From contig JAUPTP010000133.1 of assembly GCA_030918015.1 (NCBI GenBank), positions 1 to 6,610 on the forward strand: a stretch of 6,610 nt of DNA, given 5' to 3'. The position numbers were made by a program, and so were the translations under genes. Below are positions 1 to 6,287 of this stretch, piece after piece. Below the pieces are notes generated by a model. That model made no database searches, was not told the origin of the DNA, and worked only from the letters and a program-made list of their open reading frames with translations. Numbering within the stretch: position 1 is the stretch's first letter; every line of letters begins with the position of its first letter. The DNA is from Pseudomonadota bacterium (GTDB taxonomy: Bacteria; Pseudomonadota; Gammaproteobacteria; Burkholderiales; Burkholderiaceae_C).

Positions 1-98
1 CGGTGCTGCGCGACGGCCCGCGCACGCCCGACCTGGGCGGCACGGCCGACACGGTGGCGGTGGGCGAGGCGATCGCGGCGCGGGTGGCCGGGCGGTGA
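1..98 (+). CDS. C-terminal end of an isocitrate/isopropylmalate/tartrate dehydrogenase-family enzyme (partial)
   Basis: Only the last 31 codons are present, read from base 3 to the TGA at 96-98; the gene begins outside the window. The visible peptide contains RTPDLGGTA followed by VGEAIAARV. This matches the closing segment of NAD(P)-dependent beta-decarboxylating dehydrogenases (isocitrate, 3-isopropylmalate and tartrate dehydrogenases), whose last helix follows a TxDLGG-type turn. These enzymes oxidise a 2-hydroxy acid and decarboxylate it in the cytoplasm. Which substrate this one uses cannot be told, because the catalytic Arg, Tyr, Lys and Asp residues lie upstream of the window. A 72-base gap follows before the next gene, with no convincing terminator. 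The family call is fairly safe for so short a piece; the exact enzyme is open. Confidence 0.6.
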   Translation, partial: VLRDGPRTPDLGGTADTVAVGEAIAARVAGR

Positions 99-158
99 CC
101 TTGCCGCGCGTGCCGGCTCCCGACTCGGCCTAGCATCCGGGTTCGATCAATCCGTCCC

Positions 159-163
159 GAAGG
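159..163 (+). promoter_or_regulatory. Ribosome binding site of the dienelactone hydrolase gene
   Basis: GAAGG lies 7 bases before the ATG at 171. It is the best Shine-Dalgarno match near the start and supports that codon. Confidence 0.5.
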
Positions 164-170
164 CCCCGTC

Positions 171-1076
171 ATGGATTCCCGCTCGCGCCGACCCACCGCC
201 GCCGACTTCCCCCCGGAAGTGCTCAGCCTGTTCGACCGCTATGTGCACGGCCAGCTCGACCGGCGCGGCTTCCTCGACGGCGCGGCGCGCTTTGCGGTGG
301 GCGGCACGACGGCCGCCGGCCTGCTGGCGGCGCTGAGCCCGAAGTTCGCCCAGGCGCAGGTGATCCGGCCCGACGATGCGCGCATCCGCATGCAGTGGAT
401 CGACATCGCTTCGCCGGCCGGTCACGGCACGATCCGCGCGCAGGTCGTGCGGCCGGCGCAGGCCGCCGGGCCGCGGCCGGTGGTGCTGGTGATCCACGAG
501 AACCGCGGGCTCAACCCGCACATCGAGGACATCGCGCGCCGCTTCGCGGTCGAGGGCTTCGTCGCGGTCGCGCCGGACGCGCTGAGCTCGGTGGGCGGCT
601 ACCCCGGCGACGAGGATGCCGCGCGCGAGCGCTTCTCGAAGCTCGATCCGGCCCGCCTGAACGAGGACTTCGTCGCCGCGGCGCGTCACGCGTTGGCGAT
701 CGAAGGCGGCAACGGCCGGCTCGGCGTCGTCGGCTTCTGCTATGGCGGTGGCGTGACCAACCTGCTGGCGGCGCGCGTGCCCGAGATCCGCGCGGCCGCG
801 CCCTTCTACGGGCCGGCGCCGGCCGCGGCGCTGGTGCCGGCGATCCGGGCGCGCCTGTACATCGTGCACGCGGCCCAGGACGAGCGCATCAACGCCGGCT
901 GGCCAGCCTACGAGGCGGCGCTGAAGGCCGCCGGCACCGACCATGTGCGCGAGCAGTTCGCGGGCACGCAGCATGGCTTCCACAACGACACCACGCCGCG
1001 CTTCGACGCCGAGGCCGCCCGCCAGGCCTGGGCGCGCACGCTGGCGCTGTTCAACGCGACGCTGGGCACGGCGTGA
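171..1076 (+). CDS. Tat-exported dienelactone hydrolase-family protein (YghX-like)
   Basis: This is a 301-residue alpha/beta hydrolase of the dienelactone hydrolase (DLH) family. The N-terminus carries a Tat-type signal: DRRGFL around residues 30-35, a hydrophobic stretch at about 38-55 and a likely cleavage site after AQA (60-62). The mature enzyme is therefore expected in the periplasm. The nucleophile elbow reads GFCYGGG with Cys190, and the triad is completed by Asp237 (AAQDERIN) and His268 (TQHGFHND). Glu110 in IHENRGLNP fits the Glu that tunes the Cys in DLH enzymes. The whole layout, including the conserved ENRGLNP, SVGGYPG and GWPAYEAALK strings, resembles E. coli YghX as I recall it. 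Family members hydrolyse cyclic esters or lactones, but the substrate here is unknown. The ATG at 171 has a GAAGG site 7 bases upstream. The transporter gene follows after 2 bases. Confidence 0.9.
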   Translation: MDSRSRRPTAADFPPEVLSLFDRYVHGQLDRRGFLDGAARFAVGGTTAAGLLAALSPKFAQAQVIRPDDARIRMQWIDIASPAGHGTIRAQVVRPAQAAGPRPVVLVIHENRGLNPHIEDIARRFAVEGFVAVAPDALSSVGGYPGDEDAARERFSKLDPARLNEDFVAAARHALAIEGGNGRLGVVGFCYGGGVTNLLAARVPEIRAAAPFYGPAPAAALVPAIRARLYIVHAAQDERINAGWPAYEAALKAAGTDHVREQFAGTQHGFHNDTTPRFDAEAARQAWARTLALFNATLGTA

Positions 1077-1078
1077 AC

Positions 1079-2119
1079 ATGACCCCGGTGGTGCGCGGGG
1101 CGGGGCTGGCGCTGCTGGCGTCGGCGCTGTTCGGGCTGAGCACGCCGCTGGTGCAGCGCTTCGGCGCCGGGCTGGGCCCGTTCGCCACGGCCGGGCTGCT
1201 GTACGCCGGCGCGGCGCTGCTGGGTGCGCTGCTGCGCCAGCCAGTCGGGCGCGAGGCGCAGCTGCAGCGCAGCGACGCCCCGCGTCTGCTGCTGATGGCG
1301 GCGTTCGGCGCGGTGCTCGGGCCGGTGGCGCTGGCCTGGGGGCTGCAGCACACCAGCGGCGCCAGCGCCTCGCTGATGCTGACGCTGGAGGCGCTGTTCA
1401 CGGCCGCGCTGGCGCGGATGCTCTATCGCGAGGCGCTCGACGCGCGGGTGCGCGCCGCGCTGGCGCTGATCCTGGCCGGCGGCGTGCTGCTGGTGCTCGA
1501 CCAGGGCCTGAGCGGGCGTGCCGGTCTGGCCGGATTGCTGGCGGTGCTGGTTGCCACGGTGGCCTGGGGGGCGGACAACACCGTCTCGCGCGCGCTGGCC
1601 GAGCGCGATCCGGGCCAGTTGGTGATGGTCAAGGCGGCGCTGGGCGCGTCGGCCTCCGGCGTGCTGGCGGGTCTGGCCGGCGAGTCGGCGCCAGCCTGGA
1701 CGGCCGTGGCGGCGCTGCTGGCGGTGGGGGCCTGCGGCTACGGACTGAGCCTGCGCTTCTACCTGCTGGCGCAGCGCACCTTCGGCGCGGCGCGCACCGG
1801 CTCGGTCTTCGCGCTGGCGCCTTTCCTGGGCGCGGTGGCGGCGGTCGCGCTGGGGGATCGGCAGTGGGGGGGGGCGGCCCTGGTGGCGGGCGGCCTGGCG
1901 ATGCTGGCCGGCGTGCTGCTGCATCTGGCCGAGTCGCACGCGCACGAGCATGAGCACGAGGCGCTGGAGCATGAGCACGCCCACCGCCACGACGACGGCC
2001 ACCACGACCATGCGCATGACCCGATGCCGACCGGGCCGCACAGCCACCGCCACGCCCATGCGCCGATGCGCCACGCGCACGCCCATGCGCCGGACGTGCA
2101 CCACACGCATGCGCATTGA
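1079..2119 (+). CDS. EamA/DMT-family transporter with a histidine-rich C-terminal tail
   Basis: A 346-residue inner-membrane protein with two EamA-type halves. About ten hydrophobic segments run from residue 7 to residue 283 (near 7-25, 34-52, 68-88, 95-113, 124-141, 148-166, 180-199, 208-228, 236-257 and 263-283). Typical EamA features include the start-side LFGLSTPL, the end of repeat one (EALFTAALARMLYREAL) and the second-repeat ADNTVSRAL. DMT proteins export metabolites or other small solutes; the substrate here is unknown. Residues 287-346 form a hydrophilic tail with 23 His in 60 residues, plus Asp and Glu, which suggests binding of Ni, Co, Zn or Cu. From memory, similar tails with a GPHSHxH and PDxHHxHxH pattern occur on related proteobacterial DMT proteins. 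I chose ATG 1079; a GTG at 1073 overlapping the previous stop (GTGA) is in frame and possible. No strong Shine-Dalgarno is visible, so translation may be coupled to the hydrolase gene. Confidence 0.88.
   Translation: MTPVVRGAGLALLASALFGLSTPLVQRFGAGLGPFATAGLLYAGAALLGALLRQPVGREAQLQRSDAPRLLLMAAFGAVLGPVALAWGLQHTSGASASLMLTLEALFTAALARMLYREALDARVRAALALILAGGVLLVLDQGLSGRAGLAGLLAVLVATVAWGADNTVSRALAERDPGQLVMVKAALGASASGVLAGLAGESAPAWTAVAALLAVGACGYGLSLRFYLLAQRTFGAARTGSVFALAPFLGAVAAVALGDRQWGGAALVAGGLAMLAGVLLHLAESHAHEHEHEALEHEHAHRHDDGHHDHAHDPMPTGPHSHRHAHAPMRHAHAHAPDVHHTHAH
1866..1874 (+). repeat. G9 homopolymer inside the transporter gene
   Basis: Nine consecutive G residues encode part of the Trp-Gly-Gly-Ala stretch at codons 263-266, just before the last membrane segment. 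By reading the other frames, one extra G would give a stop at 1951-1953. One G fewer would leave an open frame to 2144 with an unrelated tail. Either change removes the His-rich region. Confidence 0.9.
2051..2092 (+). repeat. Two 15-bp direct repeats in the His-rich tail
   Basis: CACGCCCATGCGCCG occurs at 2051-2065 and again at 2078-2092, 27 bases (9 codons) apart and in the same frame. Each copy encodes His-Ala-His-Ala-Pro (residues 325-329 and 334-338). It fits tail growth by in-frame duplication, though codon constraint alone could also explain it. Confidence 0.75.
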
Positions 2120-2130
2120 ACTCAGCCGAT

Positions 2131-2151
2131 CAGGCCCTCGGTGAGGGCCTG
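2131..2151. terminator. Hairpin between convergent genes, possible bidirectional terminator
   Basis: CAGGCCCTC and GAGGGCCTG form a perfect 9-bp stem with a 3-base GGT loop. It occupies most of the 34-bp gap between the transporter stop (2117-2119) and the trkH stop (2154-2156), so it could end transcription from both sides. No real T-run follows on either strand, so it is not a classical intrinsic terminator. Confidence 0.5.
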
Positions 2152-2153
2152 GC

Positions 2154-3611
2154 TCAGCGCCGCCAGAACTGCGGCGTGAACAGCACCAGCACCGAGAACA
2201 GCTCCAGCCGGCCCAGCAGCATCACGATGGTGCAGATCCAGGTCTGCGCATCCGTCAGGCCCTGGTAGTTGCTGGCCGGGCCGACCTGGCCGAGGCCGGG
2301 GCCGGTGTTGTTGATGCAGGCCACCACCGCGGTGAAGGCGCTGATCACGTCCAGCCCGGTCAGCAGCAGCGCCATCGTGCCCAGGGTCAGCACCGCGCCG
2401 TAGACCAGCATGAAGGCCTGCACCGAGAACAGCACCTGCGGCTCCACCACCGCGCCGCCCAGCGTCACCGGCCGCACCGAGCGCGGGTGCAGCAGCCGCG
2501 TGAACTCGCGCTGCACCTGCTTCATCAGCAGCAGCGAGCGGCTGAGCTTGATGCCGCCGCCGGTCGAGCCCGCACAGGTCGCGAAGCCGCACAGGAAGAG
2601 CATCAGCACCGGCGCGAAGACCGGCCACTGCGCGTAGTCGACGGTGGCGAAGCCGGTGGTCGTCGCCACCGAGACGACGCTGAAGGCGGCGTGGCGCAGC
2701 GCGGTCGTCCAGTCCGGATAGACGCCGTGCGCGACCAGGAAGACGGTGACCACCGCGACGCTGGCGGCCATCAGCGCGAAGAACAGCCGCGCCTCCAGAT
2801 CGCGCCACAGCGGCCGCATCGAGCGGCGCTGCCAGATGCGGAAATAGAGCGCGAAGTTCACGCCGGCCAGCAGCATGAACACGATCGCCACCAGCTCCAC
2901 CTTCAGCGAGTCGAAGGCGGCGAAGCTGGCGTCATAGCCCGCCAGCCCGCCCAGGCCCATCGTCGAGCACATGTGCATGAAGGCGTCCGGCCAGCTCATG
3001 CCGGCCCATCGATAGCCCAGCAGGCAGGCGGTGGCGATGGCGAAATAGACCGCCCACAGCCCGCGTGCGGTCTCCGCGATGCGCGGGGTGAGCTTGTCGT
3101 CCTTCATGGGCCCCGGCGTCTCGGCCTTGAAGACCTGGCTGCCGCCCACGCCCAGCAGCGGCAGGATCGCCACCGCCAGCACGATGATGCCCATGCCGCC
3201 CAGCAGCACCATGAAGCAGCGCCAGATGTTGATCGACACCGGCAGCTTCTCCAGCCCGGTCAGCACGGTGGCGCCGGTCGTCGTCAGCCCGGAGACCGCC
3301 TCGAAGTAGGCGTCGGTGAAGCTCAGGCCGGGAATGTGCAGCAGCAGCGGAATGGCGCCGAAGACCGGCAGCACCGTCCAGACCAGCGTCGCCAGCAGGA
3401 AGCCGTCGTGCGGCTGCAGCTCGCGCTCGATGCGGCGGCAGCGCAGGAACAGGCCGGCGCCGGTGGCCAGGGTGATCGCCATCGACAGCGCGAAGCCGGA
3501 CGCGATGCCGTCGCCGCAGACGTGCGAGAAGCCCAGCGGCACCGCCATCGTCAGCCCGAACAGCATCAGCACGCCGCCGAGCACCTTGAAGACCGGGTCG
3601 TAGTAGCGCAT
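2154..3611 (-). CDS. trkH: Trk system potassium uptake protein TrkH
   Basis: A 485-residue polytopic membrane protein, the K+-translocating subunit of the Trk system, in the TrkH/TrkG/KtrB superfamily. The four pore-loop signatures are visible in order: TTTG ending at Gly113, STMGLGG with Gly219, TTTG ending at Gly320 and NNTGPGLG with Gly437. These glycines form the K+ selectivity filter in this family. The GSTGGGIKLSR motif (348-358) between the third and fourth loops is another family hallmark. Length fits the roughly 480-residue norm. The frame stays open far upstream through trkA, but family alignment favours the ATG at 3609-3611 (MRYYDPVFKV). There is no clear Shine-Dalgarno; the start lies 20 bases after the trkA stop, so coupling to trkA translation is likely. 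TrkH works in the inner membrane with the cytoplasmic TrkA ring. It ends facing the transporter gene across a hairpin. Confidence 0.96.
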   Translation of the reverse strand: MRYYDPVFKVLGGVLMLFGLTMAVPLGFSHVCGDGIASGFALSMAITLATGAGLFLRCRRIERELQPHDGFLLATLVWTVLPVFGAIPLLLHIPGLSFTDAYFEAVSGLTTTGATVLTGLEKLPVSINIWRCFMVLLGGMGIIVLAVAILPLLGVGGSQVFKAETPGPMKDDKLTPRIAETARGLWAVYFAIATACLLGYRWAGMSWPDAFMHMCSTMGLGGLAGYDASFAAFDSLKVELVAIVFMLLAGVNFALYFRIWQRRSMRPLWRDLEARLFFALMAASVAVVTVFLVAHGVYPDWTTALRHAAFSVVSVATTTGFATVDYAQWPVFAPVLMLFLCGFATCAGSTGGGIKLSRSLLLMKQVQREFTRLLHPRSVRPVTLGGAVVEPQVLFSVQAFMLVYGAVLTLGTMALLLTGLDVISAFTAVVACINNTGPGLGQVGPASNYQGLTDAQTWICTIVMLLGRLELFSVLVLFTPQFWRR

Positions 3612-3631
3612 CTCGGATCGGTTCGTCGGTG

Positions 3632-5017
3632 TCAGAAGAAGGTCGCGCTGACCTGGAACAGCTTCTCGACCGCGCGCACCTGGCGCTTGCTCGGCAGGAA
3701 GACGATGACATGGTCGTCGGTCTGGATGACGGTCTCGCCGTGGGCGATGAGGACCTCGTCGCCGCGCACGATCGCGCCGATCTGCACGCCCTCGGGCAGG
3801 TCGAGCTGCTCGAGGCGCCGGCTCACCACCTTGGAGCTGCGCCGGTCGCCGCGCGCGATGATCTCCATCGATTCGGCCGCGCCGTGGCGCATGCTGTGCA
3901 CCGCCTCGATGTCGCCGCGGCGCACGTAGGCCAGCAGCTCGCCGATGACCGCATGCTGCGGCGAGATCGCCACGTCGATCTGCGTGCCCTGCACCAGCTC
4001 GGTGTAGGCGCGGCGGTTGATCAGCACGATGGCGCGGCGCGCGCCCAGGCGCTTGGCCAGCAGGCCCGACAGGATGTTGTCCTCGTCGTCGCTGGAGAGC
4101 GCGATGAAGACGTCCGTCTCGCCGACGTTCTCGTCGGTCATCAGGTCCTCGTCGGTGGCGTCGCCGTGCAGCACCAGCACGTCCGTGCCCAGCTCGGCGG
4201 CGAGGTACTCGCAGCGGGTGCGGTCGAGCTCGATCAGGCGGATCTCGTAGCGTTCGCGCAGCTCGCGCGCCAGGCGCAGGCCGACCTTGCCGCCGCCGGC
4301 GATCATCAGCCGGCGCACCGGGCGGTCGCGCTCGCGCTCGCGCAGCGCCCCCAGCACCTCGGTGACCGCGGCGGTGCGGGTCAGCACGAAGGCCTCGTCG
4401 CCGGCCTCGATGCGGGTGCTGCCGTCGGCCTTGAGCGGCTGCTCGCGCCGGAACAGGCCGACCACGCGCATGTCCAGGTTCGGCACCAGCGTCGGGATCT
4501 CGTCGAGCCGGTGGCCGACCAGGCGGCTGCCCGCGCCGGCACGCACGCCCGCCAGCGTGACCCGGCCGCCGGCGAACTCGATGATGCGCAGCGCCTCCGG
4601 ATACTCGACGAGCTTGCGGATGTAGGTGGTGACCGACTGCTCCGGGCAGATCACATGGTCGACCGCGAAGCCGCCCTCGCGCGCCAGCAGCGGCGCGCCC
4701 TCGACGAACTCGGACGAGCGCAGCCGCGCGATCGTCTTGACGACGTTGAACAGGTCGTGCGCGACCTTGCACACCGTCAGGTTGGTCTCGTCCAGCGGCG
4801 CGCAGGCCACCAGCAGGTCGCAGTCCTCGGCCCCGGCCTCGCGCAGCACCGAGGGCTGGATCGCGTTGCCGCAGACCCCGCGCAGGTCCAGGCGCTCCTG
4901 CAGATCGCGCAGGCGCTGCGGATCGGTGTCGATGACGGTGATGTCGTTGCGCTCCGAGACCAGATGCTCTGCCACGCTGGTGCCGACCCGGCCGGCGCCG
5001 ATGATCAGGATGTTCAT
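3632..5017 (-). CDS. trkA: Trk system potassium transporter regulatory subunit TrkA
   Basis: A 461-residue cytoplasmic protein with the TrkA layout of two tandem RCK units (N-C-N-C). The first Rossmann domain has GAGRVG at 7-12 and an acidic residue after strand two (VIDTD, Asp30). The second has GGGKVG at 241-246 with LIELD at 261-265. Both glycine motifs look intact, so NAD(H) binding at both is plausible. Each is followed by a TrkA-C type domain; the second runs from about residue 385 to 455. TrkA gates the TrkH channel in response to bound nucleotide. The ATG at 5015-5017 puts the GAGRVG motif at the expected distance from the N-terminus. No Shine-Dalgarno is seen, and the ten-base palindrome ATCGGCCGAT covers the start codon. 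It lies 39 bases after the small gene and 20 before trkH, which supports one operon. Confidence 0.96.
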   Translation of the reverse strand: MNILIIGAGRVGTSVAEHLVSERNDITVIDTDPQRLRDLQERLDLRGVCGNAIQPSVLREAGAEDCDLLVACAPLDETNLTVCKVAHDLFNVVKTIARLRSSEFVEGAPLLAREGGFAVDHVICPEQSVTTYIRKLVEYPEALRIIEFAGGRVTLAGVRAGAGSRLVGHRLDEIPTLVPNLDMRVVGLFRREQPLKADGSTRIEAGDEAFVLTRTAAVTEVLGALRERERDRPVRRLMIAGGGKVGLRLARELRERYEIRLIELDRTRCEYLAAELGTDVLVLHGDATDEDLMTDENVGETDVFIALSSDDEDNILSGLLAKRLGARRAIVLINRRAYTELVQGTQIDVAISPQHAVIGELLAYVRRGDIEAVHSMRHGAAESMEIIARGDRRSSKVVSRRLEQLDLPEGVQIGAIVRGDEVLIAHGETVIQTDDHVIVFLPSKRQVRAVEKLFQVSATFF

Positions 5018-5056
5018 CGGCCGATTATCGACAGCGGCCGCGGGCGATGGGCGGCC

Positions 5057-5341
5057 TCAGGGGGAGGCGGTCAGCAGCGTGGCGCGCGCGCCCCAGTTCG
5101 CGGGCATGGCCGGGCCGGTCTCGCCGGCGTGGCGTGCGGTTTCGATCAGGCCGGCCGCCAGCAGGCGATCGGCGGCCGCGGCCAGGTCCGGCGCGTCGTC
5201 CCGGGCATCGCGCAGCAGGTGCAGCGGGGTGTAGCCATTGAAGCGCATCAGCAGGCGCAGGTCGCCGGCGGCCAGGTCGTCATGGGGCTCGAGCAGGGTG
5301 GTGCGGCCGCGTTCGGTGCGTTGAAAGATCCGGTTCAGCAT
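5057..5341 (-). CDS. Hypothetical 94-residue protein at the head of the trkAH operon
   Basis: I do not recognise this gene. The product is a soluble, mainly helical 94-residue protein with no signal peptide or membrane segment. Residues about 26-68 look like a compact helix-turn-helix or winged-helix unit, with two helices around LRLLMRFNGYTPLHLL and AAAADRLLAAGLIE. The pattern recalls small betaproteobacterial proteins with a closing 'L..L...GLI' segment, but this is a resemblance of pattern only. The ATG at 5339-5341 has a good GAGGAA site 7 bases upstream, unlike the two genes after it. The frame stays open up to a GTG at 5473, but that extension would start inside the operator palindrome, so I prefer the shorter form. 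A promoter lies about 135 bases upstream. The position suggests a regulator or accessory of K+ uptake, or simple co-expression. Confidence 0.65.
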   Translation of the reverse strand: MLNRIFQRTERGRTTLLEPHDDLAAGDLRLLMRFNGYTPLHLLRDARDDAPDLAAAADRLLAAGLIETARHAGETGPAMPANWGARATLLTASP

Positions 5342-5348
5342 GGGTCTG

Positions 5349-5354
5349 TTCCTC
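5349..5354 (-). promoter_or_regulatory. Ribosome binding site of the 94-residue gene
   Basis: On the minus strand this reads GAGGAA, 7 bases before the ATG at 5341. It is what decides the short start over the GTG at 5473. Confidence 0.6.
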
Positions 5355-5459
5355 GAAGGCGTGTCGGGCGTTGTGCATGTCTCTGGTGCATGCGAGGCAG
5401 GCGGACCGATACGACCCAGTCCGAGGGCGGGAATCACGCACGCAGTGCGATGGCTGATC

Positions 5460-5473
5460 GTGACATTTGTCAC
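5460..5473. promoter_or_regulatory. Perfect 6-2-6 palindrome, candidate operator
   Basis: GTGACA-TT-TGTCAC is a perfect inverted repeat with a 2-base centre. It lies at about +4 to +17 relative to the transcription start predicted from the minus-strand promoter, a position where a repressor would block RNA polymerase. It also fits GTGA-N6-TCAC, the core of CRP/FNR-family sites. A third TGTCAC half-site falls on the -35 box (5506-5511), about four helical turns away. Which protein binds is unknown. Confidence 0.55.
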
Positions 5474-5482
5474 TTTCCATCC

Positions 5483-5511
5483 TTTATAGCGGCAGATTCC
5501 GGCCCTGTCAC
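5483..5511 (-). promoter_or_regulatory. Sigma70-type promoter reading toward the small gene and trkAH
   Basis: On the minus strand, GTGACA (5511-5506, 5 of 6 to TTGACA) is followed by a 17-base spacer and TATAAA (5488-5483, 5 of 6 to TATAAT). Transcription would start near 5476, giving a leader of roughly 135 bases. The -35 box overlaps the stop codon of the PAP2 gene. The local AT content (5461-5490 is about 37% G+C) stands out against the surroundings. Confidence 0.65.
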
Positions 5512-6287
5512 GCCCCTGTTTTTCCGGACAGCGCGGCCTTGGTGTGCACCAGAGAGGGGCGCGATGATACCGACGAGCCGGTTCCTGTGGGGAACAGAGT
5601 GGGCTCCGCCGCGAACCGATGGGGTCGTCCCCGCTGCAGCAGCCAGAGGTGCCGGATCGCCAGCCCCGTGCCGTGCATGACCAGCCCGGCGACGATGATG
5701 TCGCTCAGGAAATGTCCGCCCTGCATCACGCGGCCGGCGCCGACGATCAGGCCGGCGCCCAGGCCGATGGCGGCCCAGCGCCGTCGGCGCGCCGGCGTGC
5801 CCATCAGTCCGAGGGCTGCCAGCGCGAAGCCGGTGGCCGCATGGCCGCTGACGAAGGAGCAGTTGCTGCGGCACAGCGCGCTGATCCGGCCGGCGGGCTG
5901 GAAGGCGTGCGGCCCGCCGAAGTCACGCACCGCGGTCGGGCGCGGTCGTCCCCACTGCTCCTTCAGCACGCCGTTGACCACCAGGCCGAGCCCGAACACC
6001 AGCATCAGCGCCATCGCCGCGGCCTGGCGGCGGGTTCGTGGCGGCGTCGCGCGTCGCCACCACAGCAAGAGCGCCAGCAGCACGCCCAGCCGTCCGATCC
6101 ACGGCACCGCGTGATACAGCGCCTGCACCGGCGCGAGCTGCCCCAGCGGAAAGGGCGTGGCCGCAGCCGCCTCGTGCACCGCGGCGGTGACGGCCAGATC
6201 GAGGTCGGGCCGCAGGTTGAACAGCGCCAGCGTGCCGGCCAGCGCCAGCAGCCAGACGGTCCACAGGTGGCGCCAGCGTCGGTTCAT
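5508..6287 (-). CDS. PAP2-family membrane phosphatase (lipid phosphatase)
   Basis: A 259-residue inner-membrane protein of the type 2 phosphatidic acid phosphatase family. All three active-site motifs are present: K-x6-RP as KEQWGRPRP (Lys109, Arg116), SGH (147-149, with His149) and R-x5-H-x3-D (Arg186, His192, Asp196). About six hydrophobic segments surround them. Family members remove phosphate from lipid head groups such as undecaprenyl pyrophosphate, phosphatidic acid or lipid A, usually on the periplasmic face. The string NCSFVSGH recalls the NCSFVSGE of LpxE-type lipid A 1-phosphatases, so a lipid A or polyprenyl substrate is plausible but not shown. The start ATG 6285-6287 has GGAGAG 6 bases upstream; an in-frame ATG 13 codons earlier lacks this support. 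The start overlaps the stop of the upstream gene (ATGA). The last 40 residues are polar and look poorly conserved. Confidence 0.9.
   Translation of the reverse strand: MNRRWRHLWTVWLLALAGTLALFNLRPDLDLAVTAAVHEAAAATPFPLGQLAPVQALYHAVPWIGRLGVLLALLLWWRRATPPRTRRQAAAMALMLVFGLGLVVNGVLKEQWGRPRPTAVRDFGGPHAFQPAGRISALCRSNCSFVSGHAATGFALAALGLMGTPARRRRWAAIGLGAGLIVGAGRVMQGGHFLSDIIVAGLVMHGTGLAIRHLWLLQRGRPHRFAAEPTLFPTGTGSSVSSRPSLVHTKAALSGKTGA

Noticed and set aside
101..136. TTGCCG and TAGCAT as a promoter for the hydrolase gene
   Set aside because: The spacing is 24 bases and both boxes are weak, so I do not call it.
147..983. 278-codon minus-strand frame opposite the hydrolase
   Set aside because: Shadow of a well-supported DLH-family gene with intact catalytic triad.
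908..2116. 402-codon minus-strand open frame opposite the transporter
   Set aside because: Composition is Arg/Gln/His-rich and featureless; the EamA protein on the plus strand explains the coding signal.
2154..4772. 872-codon frame that would fuse trkH with an upstream extension
   Set aside because: The first 387 codons are a shadow frame of trkA; the TrkH family start at 3611 fits length and motifs.
5057..5473. Longer 138-residue version of the small gene starting at GTG 5473
   Set aside because: The extra 44 residues are low-complexity, the start lies in the operator palindrome, and the AAGGA that could serve as its binding site overlaps the -10 box. The ATG at 5341 has a better site.
3629..5680. 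683-codon plus-strand open frame opposite trkA
   Set aside because: It mirrors trkA codons on the opposite strand, is full of His, Arg, Gln and Ala repeats without domain character, and trkA is a clear family member. Long antisense frames are expected in such GC-rich DNA.
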